A DNA stretch of 64,000 nucleotides from Solea solea (lineage: Eukaryota; Chordata; Actinopteri; Pleuronectiformes; Soleidae). Below are positions 11,931 to 24,800 of the stretch, piece after piece. The position numbers were made by a program, and so were the translations under genes. The stretch spans positions 10,951,738-11,015,737 of the forward strand of contig NC_081137.1 of assembly GCF_958295425.1 (NCBI RefSeq), written 5' to 3'. The notes under the pieces are model-generated. The model ran no database searches and was not told where the DNA came from. It saw only the letters and a list, made by a program, of their open reading frames with translations. Position 1 is the first letter of the stretch. Every line of letters starts with the position of its first letter.

Positions 11931-14914
11931 CGTAACACAAAAACAGTGAATTTTCACACACAGGAGTTACACACTATAGAATCATACATATAATTGCACA
12001 ATCCTGAGCCTCTCTTATTGAAGAGAGCACATCTCACACCTTTGTTGTGCAAATCGCAGACAGCATGTTTGGGAGCAGAAACAGCAGTGAAGGTGGACAA
12101 ATCAAAACTGGACAACTAGGTGATGATGTGTCCAACCCCACTGTGGAACTCATCACCCTGATTAAGATGTTCTCTCCCTTTTAATCATTTGTAGTATGTC
12201 ATTCCTTCACAAGTTCACAATAGGTCAATGTTAAAAAAAATAACATTGACAAAAACATTCCCTATCTCATTCCCTAACCAGAAATGATTTATTTTATCTT
12301 TGTCTCTTTCAAAACCATTTTTTGTTTGCTTTCCCGTTGCATGGAAAGAGACTTGAACTAGTCAGAAAACAAAGTGTACATTTAATCTGACAAAAACTGA
12401 ACATACACCCTCGCGTGTCAAAGTCAGTTCATGCTGACCGGAGCCACATGGATCATCACTGACACAGTGTTACCTCTAACCAAACACTAATATTTGATTA
12501 CTGTTACCTGCTACAATCAATCTTTTTTGACCTCACAGTTACTATGGTAATGCAAACAAATGGTGTTTACAGACTGGATTTTTCCAACGTATTTGAGGAA
12601 ATACAATAAAACATAAGGTATTATAAATGGTTGGGTCTTTTCAAGGTTACAACAAAATAACAAAAACTAAAATTGAAAAAAAATGTGTTCACTGAAATAA
12701 AAATAAAAACTAGACTTAAAAAAATTCTAACTTACTGAAACTGAATTATGTGTTTATAAAACTAACTAAAATTGTAGGGAAAATATGATTAGTTTTCATC
12801 TTTGTAAATTTATTTTTTACATAATCCTTTTATTTTTTCTCTGCCGGGAACTTTGAAAGGTTGTATTTGAGACAGCATTTTCATTCATTCATCACAAAAA
12901 TGTTTTTAATTTGTTTGTGTTTACAATGTGGAACATAAGGCTGTGCAAGTTAAACATAACATTAATTTTGTAGTTGATTGGGTTGAGTTGCTTCATTTAA
13001 GTCAATCAATAGTCTTCTATTGGGTTTATTGTTTTTTTTTTTTTAAATTTCGTTCATGTTTTTCCTCAGATTGAGCAAACAACAATCAATGTGATGTGTT
13101 TTATGAGGGTTATTTATTATCATTATTATTATTTATGTTATGTTTATGTGTCTTTAGTGTGGATATATTTTTACCTGGCACACTAACTGCATCCAAACTC
13201 AGCACTATAATGCACACTTTGCACTTCAGTCTACTTTCATGTAGACTGTTATATTTGATTAAGGGATGGTTGTTCATCTGTCCTAATAAACTTTTAAAAT
13301 GGCATCTGTTGCTGGATTTGTATGACACACAATAGTTATTATGATCTTTCTGAATCTTGCACCTGGCAAATACTCATTATTACAAAAAATGCAAACTAAC
13401 ACTAAAACTAATAAAAACTAAAACTAAGCATTTATACAAAATACAAACTAGAAAGCACACTCTATAAACTAATTAAAACTTAACTAATTTTAAAAACAAA
13501 AAGTCAAAACTAAATAAAAGTAATGAAATCCAAAACTATTATAACCTTGGTCTTGTTTAATGGTTTAGCAGCAGTATTGGAAAAAAAAAAAACACTTTCA
13601 GAATGGTGCTGATGGTTAAGGGGTCCCTGAACATAATAATATATGTCAACAACATAAAAGAATGGCTTTTCTTATATTATTTGACAAATGTGAACTTCAA
13701 ATTAGACAATAACCTATATTCACACGTTAAATACATAGTGCTTTTGAATATCACCATGTTAGCATCAAATCCTCGTTTGTGTCAGATCTGTTTTCTCCAG
13801 GTGAAAATAGACATTCAAATCAAACTTTTAAAAACAAATGTCAGTCTTGTAGATACCAATCAGTATCATATTGGGACCCAGTTTCGGTGGCCAACCCTAC
13901 CTTTAAGCTATTACTTGACATTCATGGGTCAGGTGTTGCTGTTTTGCAGTGACTGAACAGAAACTCAAGGAGCTGCTGATATAACATAGTGTATTTTGAA
14001 TGCTTGACAGCTGATTTGATTTTTTTAAAACCCTGCTCTGCAGTTCAAGAGTAAAAACAAACTAGACTGATGTAACAGAGCCCAGTGATGCATGTATCAT
14101 GTGCTCTGACCAACCTTGCGCATTAAACTTGTTTTTCTGTGTGTATGTGAGTGTGTGTGTCCATAGAGCAGTTTGATAAGAGGTCTTGAGAGTTATAGTG
14201 GACCATGCCCTCCTCTCCTCTCTATCCTGGCTAGAAGGCTGTCCTCATTACTGTCAGTCAGCATCAGGTTTAGCAGTGACATGCTCCTGCACGGCCCTCT
14301 GTCCTCTGTGCCCTGCCAGCACTAGCCTGCCTGACTGCTGCCATTGGTAGGCAGAAGAAGTAAGAACCCCTCAGTCCCCTAGAAAACCTAATTACTCACG
14401 ATTTGCAACCAAGGAGACCAGAGAGTAAAACTTGGAGGTTGGGGAAAGAAGCATCACACGTGTGTACTCTGCACTCTCAGGCAATTACTCAACAAAATAG
14501 CATGTGTACATGCTATTTCTGCAGTACAAATATAATTACACTTGCATCTACACTTCATTCACATCATTCATCTTTCCACAGAAGAATAAATACGAGAGAC
14601 ACAAGACACTTTTAGAAAAAAAACAAACATGCATGAATCAAACTGAGCATCGCTTTGACTAGCCGTAAACTGGGTCACTCAGTTGGTGATTGTGTCTGAC
14701 CACCAAACAAACAGTCATTCATATGTCTGTGCTGTGGCCCCATTTTCATCTGGAGCAGTTCCACCGAGGCCAGTGAAAGCAGCGGAGCTGACGGGTCAGG
14801 GATTTAAACCCATCTTCAGCTTCAGCACAGGAGCCATCACCACTGAAGGGAAAACAACTCCCTTTGACATCTTTCACCTAAAGAATAGTTAACTTATGTT
14901 TGGCTGTGTTTCAG

Positions 14915-14950
<36 letters not shown>

Positions 14951-16483
14951 GAGAGCGAGAGAAAGGGAGAGAATTATGACAGTGAAAAATTCCCATCACC
15001 CCACTTCTGTCATCTTGGTCCACCTTGGTCTTTCCTGTTCACTATCACACTGTCTTAGTCGCAGTGAAATTTCAGTGCATTTTGTGTCCGTTATAAAATG
15101 CAGAAACAATTTACACTATATTCAGTTGTTTTTTTTAAAAAAGAACTGCATGTCCTTTTTATAGAAATCCTTTTGACATCATGGCCACTCATCAGAAGAA
15201 GACTTGTGTCCTTTCTCTGAAATGGTTTTCACAATGCAATACTGTTGCCGTTGACTGTGCTTTTCCCACAAATTGTCTCAGCTGAAGAAATGACACTGAT
15301 ATGGCATTCTGTTCTACATGAAGGACTTATGACCTTGAATATTCTTTCAGTCTCATGCAGCTGTGCGAATACGAGTTGGAACAGGGAAGCTGGTACTTTT
15401 AATAAACTCACAGGGACATTCAAAGGGGCTGGCAGCCACAGAGGTTTCATTTTCCCAGCAGTGAGCTGTGTCATTTAAAATGAGGATCGTTTTGAGGAGC
15501 TGAATATCAAAATACTAAATCTAGATCAAATAACTGAGCAAGGTGTAAGACTGGATTTACGAGGCCTTATAATCCTAACAGAATAAAAAAGCAAAGAGAG
15601 AAGAGAGCACAGAGAGGGAAAGGTGGAGACAGAGTGAGAGAACTTGCATGAGGTTGTTGTGAACACACACAGTTCAAAGGTACACGGGCTGAGAATGTGT
15701 GTTTGCTTCATGCAGCTTTATTATTATTATTATTATACTCCATTAAAAGGTTTTAAAGATTTGAAACCTTTAGAATGATAATACACCTGAGAGTCTGTTC
15801 TTCGGGTAAGAACATTAAGTATACACAGTCCCTGAGAGACAAGCAGGAGGAGGTGGTGGTGGTGGTGGTGGAGGTGGCAGAGGGGGAGGGACAGTGGTCA
15901 ATTTGATTTGCCATTCACACAAAATGTGTGTGAGACAGCAAAATACAGACACAATGGAATAAAGAGAAAGTGACATGTTAAGATGGGGAGTTAGACAAAA
16001 CAGAGGGGGGAAGGAAAGAAGGAGCACATGCTGCCAGTGACAGAGCAACAAGTGGGAAGCCACACGGTTGCAGCATCATAGGGTGGAGTTGAAATTGGGA
16101 CATTTTTGACTGACAGTCCAGATGCACCTCAGGCAGTGGACTAGCTCAGTTCCTCCACAATGTCACTGATGCAAGCAGTTGAACCTCAAGGGAGATGTTT
16201 CAGGGGAGAAAATGGTCAAAACACAGATCAAAACAGAAGATTGCCTGGACATGCTGCTGCAGCTGCATCTCTGTGCAGTCCCTTCTGCATTGTAAAAGAC
16301 TGCCAGAATTATCATAGCTTCGTAGGAACAACACAGAGCCTACACTGTACCCTACAAAAAGTGGACTACACCAGTTGTGAGAATTCAAAGCTCTGCAATT
16401 ACACTGCCCAAAATTCTCACTAGCATGTGAGGTATCTATGCCATTATGTACATCAGATTGACACCAAGCACCATGCTGTAGAT

Positions 16484-16545
16484 TAGGGCTGCAACGATTA
16501 GTTGAAGTTTGTGGTTTACGCATTGTCAATTTGTTTCATTAAAAC
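16484..16545 (+). mobile_element. hAT-like MITE end ('agggctgcaacgatta')
   Basis: TTAGGGCTGCAACGATTAGT matches the terminal sequence typical of an abundant fish hAT-like MITE. The partner end was not found nearby, so only the terminus is annotated. Confidence 0.45.
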
Positions 16546-17097
16546 ACTGCATCTCAGGAACCACATTCCATTACTGCAATACACCACAGGAAGTGCTGGG
16601 GGCAGTAATCCTACTTCTTCCATCGTATATGCATACTACATTGAGATATTATGGACAAAACATGCAACTGAGCTGAACAATCACTAGGACTGTTGCGGTC
16701 TCTGCATACTCTCCACCGCAGAGTCAAACTCAGTATTACGTCACCAAAAAATAAATAAAATAAGATGTGCTCTCAAGCTTTTGCTGATTATTGTAGATCA
16801 TAACTTATGAGGACTTATTTCCCTTCCCGTCAGTCATTGCAGTCAGCTCAGCAGATGGGTGAGTGCATCTCCTGTCAGATCAGCTGCTGAAACTGACACG
16901 TCATGTGTTTCGTCTCCTGTCATGTAGTCTCCCTGATTCAGCTTTGAGTGTTTTCTTACTTTAAGAGCACATGAGTTTTAAGGAACATGACTGTGACCTT
17001 TCTCTCTCTCTCACTCTCTCTTCATGTCTCTCTCTCTCTCTCTCCCTGCACCGCAGCAATAGAGCTCACTGCACAGCCAGAACAGTGTATTATAGGT

Positions 17098-17137
<40 letters not shown>

Positions 17138-18743
17138 GCCCATAATAAAGAAAAACAAACAGTGACCAGAGTGGTATCAATAGCTTTACAATTTTTTGCA
17201 GTAAGTTGAAAACAATTGATACAGAGACTCACCATCCACAGCATGCAGATGAATTTCTAGAACGCTGCACATCAAACAATGGCATCACAATACCTGTTTT
17301 CATGCAGAAGTATAAATTGGCCTTTAGTAGACAAAATCCCTTTATCAGGTGCAAGGCAAGGGCTACGCCCATTGCTGGGGAGATGGCAGTCATTTACATG
17401 GCTCTAAATGTTCCTTCCTTTCATTTCCATAACAAGCTATCAGAACTCATCTCCCACTGAAGTGGCCACAGTCCCACTGGCAATTAAAATCATGCTGGGA
17501 CATGCCATGGTAGTGTGTGACTCCACTGTGGGAAACAAAAGCAGCGGCAGCAGCGGTAATGACGCCAACAGTTGAGTGGTAAATCTCAAGCAATGTCGGC
17601 GGAAACAGCCACTTTGATTCCTCCAGGAAACTGAGAGCATGCCTCGTTTACATCTTTCACTGCGAGACTTCGGTCCAAAATATCAAACAAGGACAACAAG
17701 AAACCACATCATCTCCTCTCTGTCCTCTTTAACACTTTCCATACACAGCTAAAAGAGCATGTGGGTTTAAACAAAGAATAATCGGTGCAGTGTCACAAAA
17801 GAACGTGGTGTGACAGAATTAAGACCTCAAAAACACACTTGAACGATTTTAGTGCACGTTATAATCTCTTTACGAGAAACAGTTTGTCTTGATTTGAAGT
17901 GTCATTTACAGGTTCGTAATTTTGTTTTGGGCTGTGACAAGAATAGCTTTGCATGCTATCATATTCAAAATCTACATTTTCATTCCAGTTCCATTATGTG
18001 CCTTGCTACAGTGCCTCTATATTAAATAGGTGTATTTTGGGGGGGGTATAGAGCTGCAGTAGCTGACGTCACACAGTCAAGGTACCGTCCGCTGGCAGGA
18101 CACGACACTTCAGCTTTGCAGTTTTTATTGTGATTAATACTTGTAGAGTACTAATATGTAGATATTAAGAATGTACTGTGGAAAACATCAAATCAAATGG
18201 TGATAATTTAGTTCATAACATCTGCTCTATCTGTTTTCTAGACTAAAGATATTGTTGCACACCTACTGCATGGAGTGACATTGAATAAAAACACTTGTGC
18301 CCTTAATGGAATAAACTGTGGGTGGTTTGTTGTGAAACCCAATGCTGAAACGCTGAAACATTTATACAGAACTCCTGGCATTTTAAAGCTACTTTTAGCT
18401 GCCTATCTAATAAAGCCTTGGCTATCTCCAGTCTGGCTGCATGGGCGAGGAGGAAGCAAGGCATAAATGAATGTGCAACAAAGCACTTTGCATCACATCA
18501 TGATGTTTAATCCCTTCAGTCTCATGTGTCAATCATCCACACATGCAGACTAATCCCTGAATACTTGTGTTTTAGTCTGCATTGATACAGTCACAATGAC
18601 TTGTACGCACAGCTTCTATTTCTAATAGAAAAAATGTGTTTAATCTTCAAATAAGCCTCAGTTGGGTGGCATTTATTTCTAGTGTATGTGCCAGTTTGCA
18701 ATTCTTTAGCATGTTTTGTTTACACGGCATGACCTGTGGTTAC

Positions 18744-18900
18744 AGAGGGGATGACTGTCTGTGTCTATGTGACCCTGTGATGGACTGACAACCTGTCCAG
18801 GGTGTACCCCACCTCTCGCCTTCTGTCAGCTGGGATTGGCACCAGCAACACCCTCATGTGAAGGATAAAGCGGTATAAGATGAGTGAGAGAGTGAATGAG
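18744..18900 (+). mobile_element. 5'-truncated SINE/LINE tail with perfect 14-bp target duplication
   Basis: The body contains CAACCTGTCCAGGGTGTACC and GGATAAAGCGGTATAAGATG and ends in a GAGTGA-rich tail, the same 3' tail as the SINE at 20-230. The tRNA head is missing. It is flanked by perfect TGACCTGTGGTTAC copies at 18730-18743 and 18901-18914, so it inserted as a truncated copy. It could be a truncated SINE or the partner LINE tail. Confidence 0.82.
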
Positions 18901-19219
18901 TGACCTGTGGTTACCGGTGTCCTATTCTTTGGTGCAGTGGAGCACCAAAAAAAGACATAAAGCCGCAGTGCATAACTCTTTTCTTCTTCATGAACATAAA
19001 AAATGTAACATTATTGGCTGTGTCCTGCATCTGAAAACTCTGTCAAGCACAACTATCAGTCCTGATTGAGGGAGTGTTCCAGTCCTGTCAAACTGCTGAG
19101 TTGTTTTCAGTCATACGGCAACATGTTTGCAATTATCTCACTTTACTAGTGCAATGTTGCCTCCATCTGTCCGGATATAAATTAAAATGACTTCCTGAGT
19201 GCAACGCAGTAATGTCTCT

Positions 19220-19335
19220 GGGTGGCACGAGATCTAAACGCCACCATACTGAGAAACACAGAGACAGTCGTGTGGAGCTTAATCAGTTGTGTGAACTTAT
19301 ATGACAATGGTTTGATTGGAAGATTTGTTGATATT
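19220..19335 (+). repeat. Dispersed repeat, copy 1 (pairs with 58530-58650)
   Basis: The blocks GAGATCTAAACGCCACCATA, TGTGTGAACTTATATGACAATGG-like and GTGTGGAGCTTAATC recur in the same order and orientation at 58530-58650, interrupted by small indels. The family is unassigned. Confidence 0.55.
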
Positions 19336-21762
19336 ATAAATGACACACTTTTAAATCAAATACAAAATTTGCTAACAAAAAGCAGAGGAAATTGGAAATT
19401 GGCACATTGTGGGTGATTATTAACACACAATCATGAGAGTAACATGTCCAGTGTTTCATGCTCAAATTCTCCATTATTATTCATACCTTAAAAATTATAT
19501 AACTGGTTATTCATCTATTTCACATGAGATTTATATAAAATCTTTTCAAGGCGGTGTACTTTACTATAGTCTGATGATCAGCTGTTGACAGGGTGTCTCT
19601 GACTGTCTCTTTACTGTGGGGCTGCCTGTGCTTTGGGGCCGTGTCAGCGATTGCTGCTGATACAAGTTGTTTTTCCTGTGATCCTGTCATCCTGGTGCAA
19701 ACACCTTCAGTTGTTTACAGTGAAATGTCCTCTGTGTTCACCTTCACTTCCTGTCTGTTACTCTACGTGTTGTACATACTGTATAGTTTTGCTGTACTGC
19801 AGGATTCAGCAGAGGGGAGGTCATTGGCGGGGTTACTAGTGAGGTCATAGTTAGCCGTGAGAAAATGAACACTGATTGGTCTTGTTGTGATGTTGCTCCC
19901 CACGGAACCCGTGCCAATGAGGCACCTGCCAAAAAGAGATTCTTTAAACAAGAGCGAAGACTATTCAACAGCTGCATAAGCAGCCAGAAGCAGACAGACA
20001 GCGGAGGAGCGACAGGGACAAAAGAAAGCAAATGAAAAACAAAGAGGACTTATTCTAAATGGGAACCTTTAAGAGTGGGACCTCTTTTTGAAGGTCTTAA
20101 ATCAATTAAATATAAAGTGCAATCCCATGCAGTGTTAATCTATCAAGCTTAATCCCATTGCTTTAAAATCCTTTATAATCCACATTCAATACAACCATTT
20201 TTCTACTCTAACAAGCTTGCCCTATAGCCATTTTATAAATCATTGGTACAAGGCCACACATTCTGTTATGGGGTCATTATTTCACTGAGTTATGAATCTT
20301 GTGAGGCATAATGACAAATATGTTTAAGACCTGAATGACACCAAAATACTGTATTTGCCTTTCTGAGTCATTGCCAAAAAAGTACAGCACTGTTTAGAAA
20401 AGATTAACAATGACAGCAGAAGGAATTTCTTGTTACTTGGAAACATCATCAATAATTTGACCTGCTTTATTGAACAGTTATGAACACAGCTCAGAACAGA
20501 ACGAGTTAGAAGTGATATACTTGCCATGTTATAAAATGTGGAGAAACACTGGTAGTTTCTCAGCCGTTTGCCAATATTCTTAAGTCATGTGGCTTTGAAA
20601 GCCTGCACTGCCAATTCCTCGTCTGAAACCTGAACAACTCTTTAACAATGCCTCTCTCTGATCTGGTGGAAAGGAGAAAATCTATTATCGATTTCCACCT
20701 GGTGTAGGTGGAAAAAGCCCAGATAGCAGCGCTGAATAGCGCTACACTGCACTGTGCTATACTCTACACATTAAACACTGGGGGATGGTGTAAGAAGACA
20801 TGTCAACGAAGCCCTTAACTATGCCACTGCACCGTCTGCACACATTGAATATTTAATTGTCATTAGAATAAGCTCAAGACCAGTAATCAAGAAAGAAAAA
20901 GATGATACGCATCATAAAGAGGTCACACGACAGTTCCTGTGTGATTGGAGCACAGCGTATTTTTGTAAATCAACTATTGTTTTTAATGCTAATTGTGGTG
21001 ATTTCTGCATGCATGCACCACAATTCAAGATATTCCTAAATCTCTTGTGTCATTCAGTGCCATTCAGTGCCATTCAACTCCAAATGCTACAGGAAAACAA
21101 TTCAGACTTATTACTCTGCCAGCAACTGTAATTAATCTCTGTCAATGAGAAGTTGTATATTATTTCTTGCCCATTTAGTCTAGTATCAGGCAATTCACAC
21201 ACACAAAAATGGATCACACTTGTGTGCACTTTTAAAAATATTCCAACAACCAACACAAGAAAGGAAAATCAAGACCCCACTAACATTCACTGCATATCTT
21301 TAAAGGCTGACTGCTGTTGGTGACAAACTCAAGCTAACAATTAAGCTTCATTTCATGAACTATGGCAGACCAAAACTGGAAGCCTCTGCCTCAAAGTAAA
21401 TATACTGCAACTAAAACACAAATCATTTCAAAGCGTTTGTGCCATTTAAACAAAAATGGCAGGGGAAGAAATGCTTAAGTAAATATGAAAAATGATGATG
21501 TATATAAAACACAGAGGTAATGAAAAAAAAAACGTGCTGAACAGTTCCTTTAAGTATGATATGTCCAACCTTAATTGCTTTGGCAAAACAGCACTGACAA
21601 AATGAGCACAATGGAGCCAGACTCTGTATTTCTCTACAATAACAAAAACAGACAAGCACAACCTCTTTGTATCTGCTGTGCGAGAACACAAAATTAGGTA
21701 AGCTAGTGACATGAGACATAATCATTTTCTTTGAGCGGGGTTAGTGACCAATTTATTCTTAC

Positions 21763-21804
21763 CTTAGGCTGGGCGCGACGGGGAAAGGCAACCTTAGGAT
21801 CAAT
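21763..21804 (-). CDS. msi2: msi2 coding exon 5 (42-nt linker exon)
   Basis: This is a 42-nt exon, too short to show as an ordinary open reading frame. The acceptor is CTCATTCTCAG, the donor GTAAGA at 21762. It encodes exactly IDPKVAFPRRAQPK, the invariant end of RRM1 and start of the inter-RRM linker in musashi proteins. Both ends lie on codon boundaries. It is 15,094 nt from exon 4 and more than 21.7 kb from the next exon, which is outside the window. Confidence 0.93.
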
Positions 21805-24800
21805 CTGAGAATGAGAAAAGAATAGCAAAAATGTTGTTAAAGGAGTAGCTGTGATATTTCAAGGGTGAAAAGCAATAAACAGGTGTTGAAAATGTTTCTC
21901 CAACCGAGCCCGAAAATAAAAGAGCCAGAGAGCACTCCTCGCCGAGACCGTTCATACATTTACATTTTAAATCCTTTGTGAGCAAGAAATTATACACATA
22001 TTTTGAGAGCACTAAGACCTGCTAATTAGATTTATAGGAATTTGATACTTGCAGTGATAATAATTTATTTAAGCCTTTAAGATAAAAAAAAAAAAAAGCT
22101 GTATAATCAGCCTGTGGCGATTGAGACAGTCTGCTTTTAAATTAGAGAAGAATGTTCAGTCAAAACTGTTGTAATTGCATTTTAAATGCACATGAACAAC
22201 TCTTTGGTGGTTATAAGGACATTATATAAGACTGAAGAATAGTTTGTTGCACATTTGGTTGAATATTTCACTGATCATAGGTAGCTTTCAGTTTTTTTGA
22301 TGTGTTGTTGTATGAGATACTGACAATACACACTGACGGTGCTATGAGCATCCTCTGGGCTAGGAGCAACCTTAAGACATGGTCACTTCCTCTTAGTGAA
22401 AACATAGCTGCCAGCGGGGGACACAAGATAAAACAGATTTTAGACATTTATCTTTATCTCCTCATGAGACAGCGTTTTCTTACTGAAACTGACATTTGTA
22501 AACAGCTCACTCTCAGCTTTGGTAAGTCACAAACACACATCCGAAGTTCCCAATGGAGGCAGCAGTGACTCAGCAACTACCGTTTGCCGTGATGTAGCAT
22601 TTTGAAATCTACTTACATGCAGCAGTATACAGAGCAACACAAACTTCAGTTTCCAATATTCACAAGATATCGTAATCCAAAGCAGGTGTACCTTTAATTA
22701 GGTGAGCTTATTTGCTAAGTGGCTAAAATTAGTTTTTCATTTTCTCCCTGCGATAAGTTATGTTTTCAGTCGGTGTCTCAAGCCGGTGCCTTGGGCCCAC
22801 TGGGATCATGCACAGCACGGTCAATACAGACTATGGAAACTATCCCTTTAACCTCCCAGTAAACATGTTGTCATGTCATAAAGCAGAACTATGCAGGATT
22901 GTTACCCTAATTCAACAGCTTCAGAGTCATTGTGATGGTTAAATGGCTTGTTGCTGGAAGACTGAAGGCTTGCGAAGTGTCGGGGTCTCGCAAGAAACAC
23001 AAATTGCTTCACGGCACTACAAACACATCTCCCAGCCAGGTACCTGCTATAAGATCAAGGCAGTGATAGCATTATTTTAGACGGTCGTCATGGCAGAGCT
23101 GGCGAAAAAACAAGTAGAGACAATTGTTGTTGGAGGAAGCGAGGAAGAGGAGACGACTGTCTGACCGAGTGAGGGGCCACATACTAGCAAACGGCTTTTT
23201 TTCTAATGGCAAGAATTGAAAAACACAGAAGCATGCAAAACAGCAGGGAACGGCTCCACGGCTTGTGTTTGCCAGCTCCGTTGAAAACAAATGCACATGG
23301 CCAGGAGTAGGGAAGGGAGGGGGAAGCGACAGTGGTGAGTTTTTACAACATCAAGGATAAAGTGATGAATGATAGATGGACGTTTACTCCAAAACTGTAG
23401 GGGGAGCTCTGTAGAGAAAAAGGCAAAAAAAGCATCCAGACTTGCAAAGTTCCACTTTAAGTGTGCTGTACTTTTTTTTGTAAAATACCATTTAATAGAC
23501 AATCCAATACAAGAACCTCATTATTTAGTGCAAATTCATCCCTATTTTAAAAAAGTCAGTTATATTACTGTTGAACTACTGGCTGTCTCCTTATTAATTA
23601 TAATGGTGCATCGGCTGTTCAACTCTGGTTTAATCACTGTACACCATCTTGTGTCTGTGGACTTTGGGTGCATTTGTGAGAACTTGAAGACAGGTTTTCA
23701 TCCACTGGGTTCATGGTCACCCCTGTCACCAAGATCCTTTTTCTCTGATAGTTCAGTTTGGCAAGTTGACCAACTCTATGAAGAGACCTGTTGTACCAAA
23801 CATCTGACTTAGGAAAAGTTCAATGTAGCATAATTGTTTTTATTCAGATCTGTGCCTCAACATAAAACCATCTCTGAGTACCACTGTGTCCAGTTAGTTC
23901 CATTTATCTGGGGTGGAATCAAATCAAAGTGTAGAAAAGAGAATTAAGAAAATGGGAGCCAAATGTCACAGCATAGGCTTTTGCAAAAACATTTTGAAGT
24001 TGGTTTTGTGTTGTCATATCAAGGTACAGACCGGTCATTTTTGAGAAGAAAGTATTTATCATTTTAGCACAAAGTTACAAACTGACTTTGCACTCAGAAT
24101 TTCAGATTGCACAAATTATCTTTTAACCTTCTGCTTTTACAGCTTACACTGCACATTTTTGTTTATATTTATATTTCTCTTTTGTATGTAATTGTACTCT
24201 ACCCTTTTTTTTTCTTATTTTTTGTATTTTATTTTTATTTTCCTAATATTTGGCTGCTGTTGCTTTGGTCTTGTTTTGCACCAATGACCAGAACAAATTC
24301 CTCATATTGTGCAAACTATACCTGGCTATAAACCTGATTCTGCTTCTGAATGTAATGTGGATTATATTATAAAAATGCCAGTGTCACAAAACTAGTTTGT
24401 AGTGAGGCTGGTCTGCACGGCCGTCGCTCAGCTGGTCATGGCCACAGCACAGACTTACTTTTTTTTTAGGCAGGAATGCCTGATTGAATATGACAGGGAG
24501 AAAATGAGAGTCTGAGGCCAGTGACGCCTCCAGATATTGCCAAATAACCAAGAGGATGCATCAGATCAGCCTCTTTCTCCAGCTTGTGCTTGTTATTTCA
24601 TTAGTTTCATTCTCCTCATTAATTTCACTTGGATGAAGGTATATAGGGTGTCTCATCAACCTCACACTTAAAGTGAAGAGGAGCAATGTCATTCTACATT
24701 GACCTTGCTTGGATATTTATGAATTTGGAAATGAAGTGGATCAAATTGTAATATTTGGCAGAATATTGCTCATTTGTATTTAACAAAGAATCCTGTGTGT

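Larger units (their letters stand above)
245..21762 (-). other. msi2 intron 5 (partial), no coding exon found
   Basis: This long AT-rich intron has no recognisable exon. It contains SINE and MITE copies listed separately and simple repeats such as a poly-G run near 3198-3211, CA at 9037-9064, GA at 14914-14972, a GGT run at 15849-15873, TC at 17000-17046 and TA at 17101-17132. Open frames longer than 60 codons in it have no family signature and look like chance or repeat-derived frames. Confidence 0.7.

Noticed and set aside
14403..14892. Two plus-strand frames of about 70 codons in msi2 intron 5
   Set aside because: No similarity, no conserved start context, and ordinary intronic composition.
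15815..16063. Minus-strand frame with a polyproline run
   Set aside because: The prolines come from a GGT microsatellite at 15849-15873; no domain around it.
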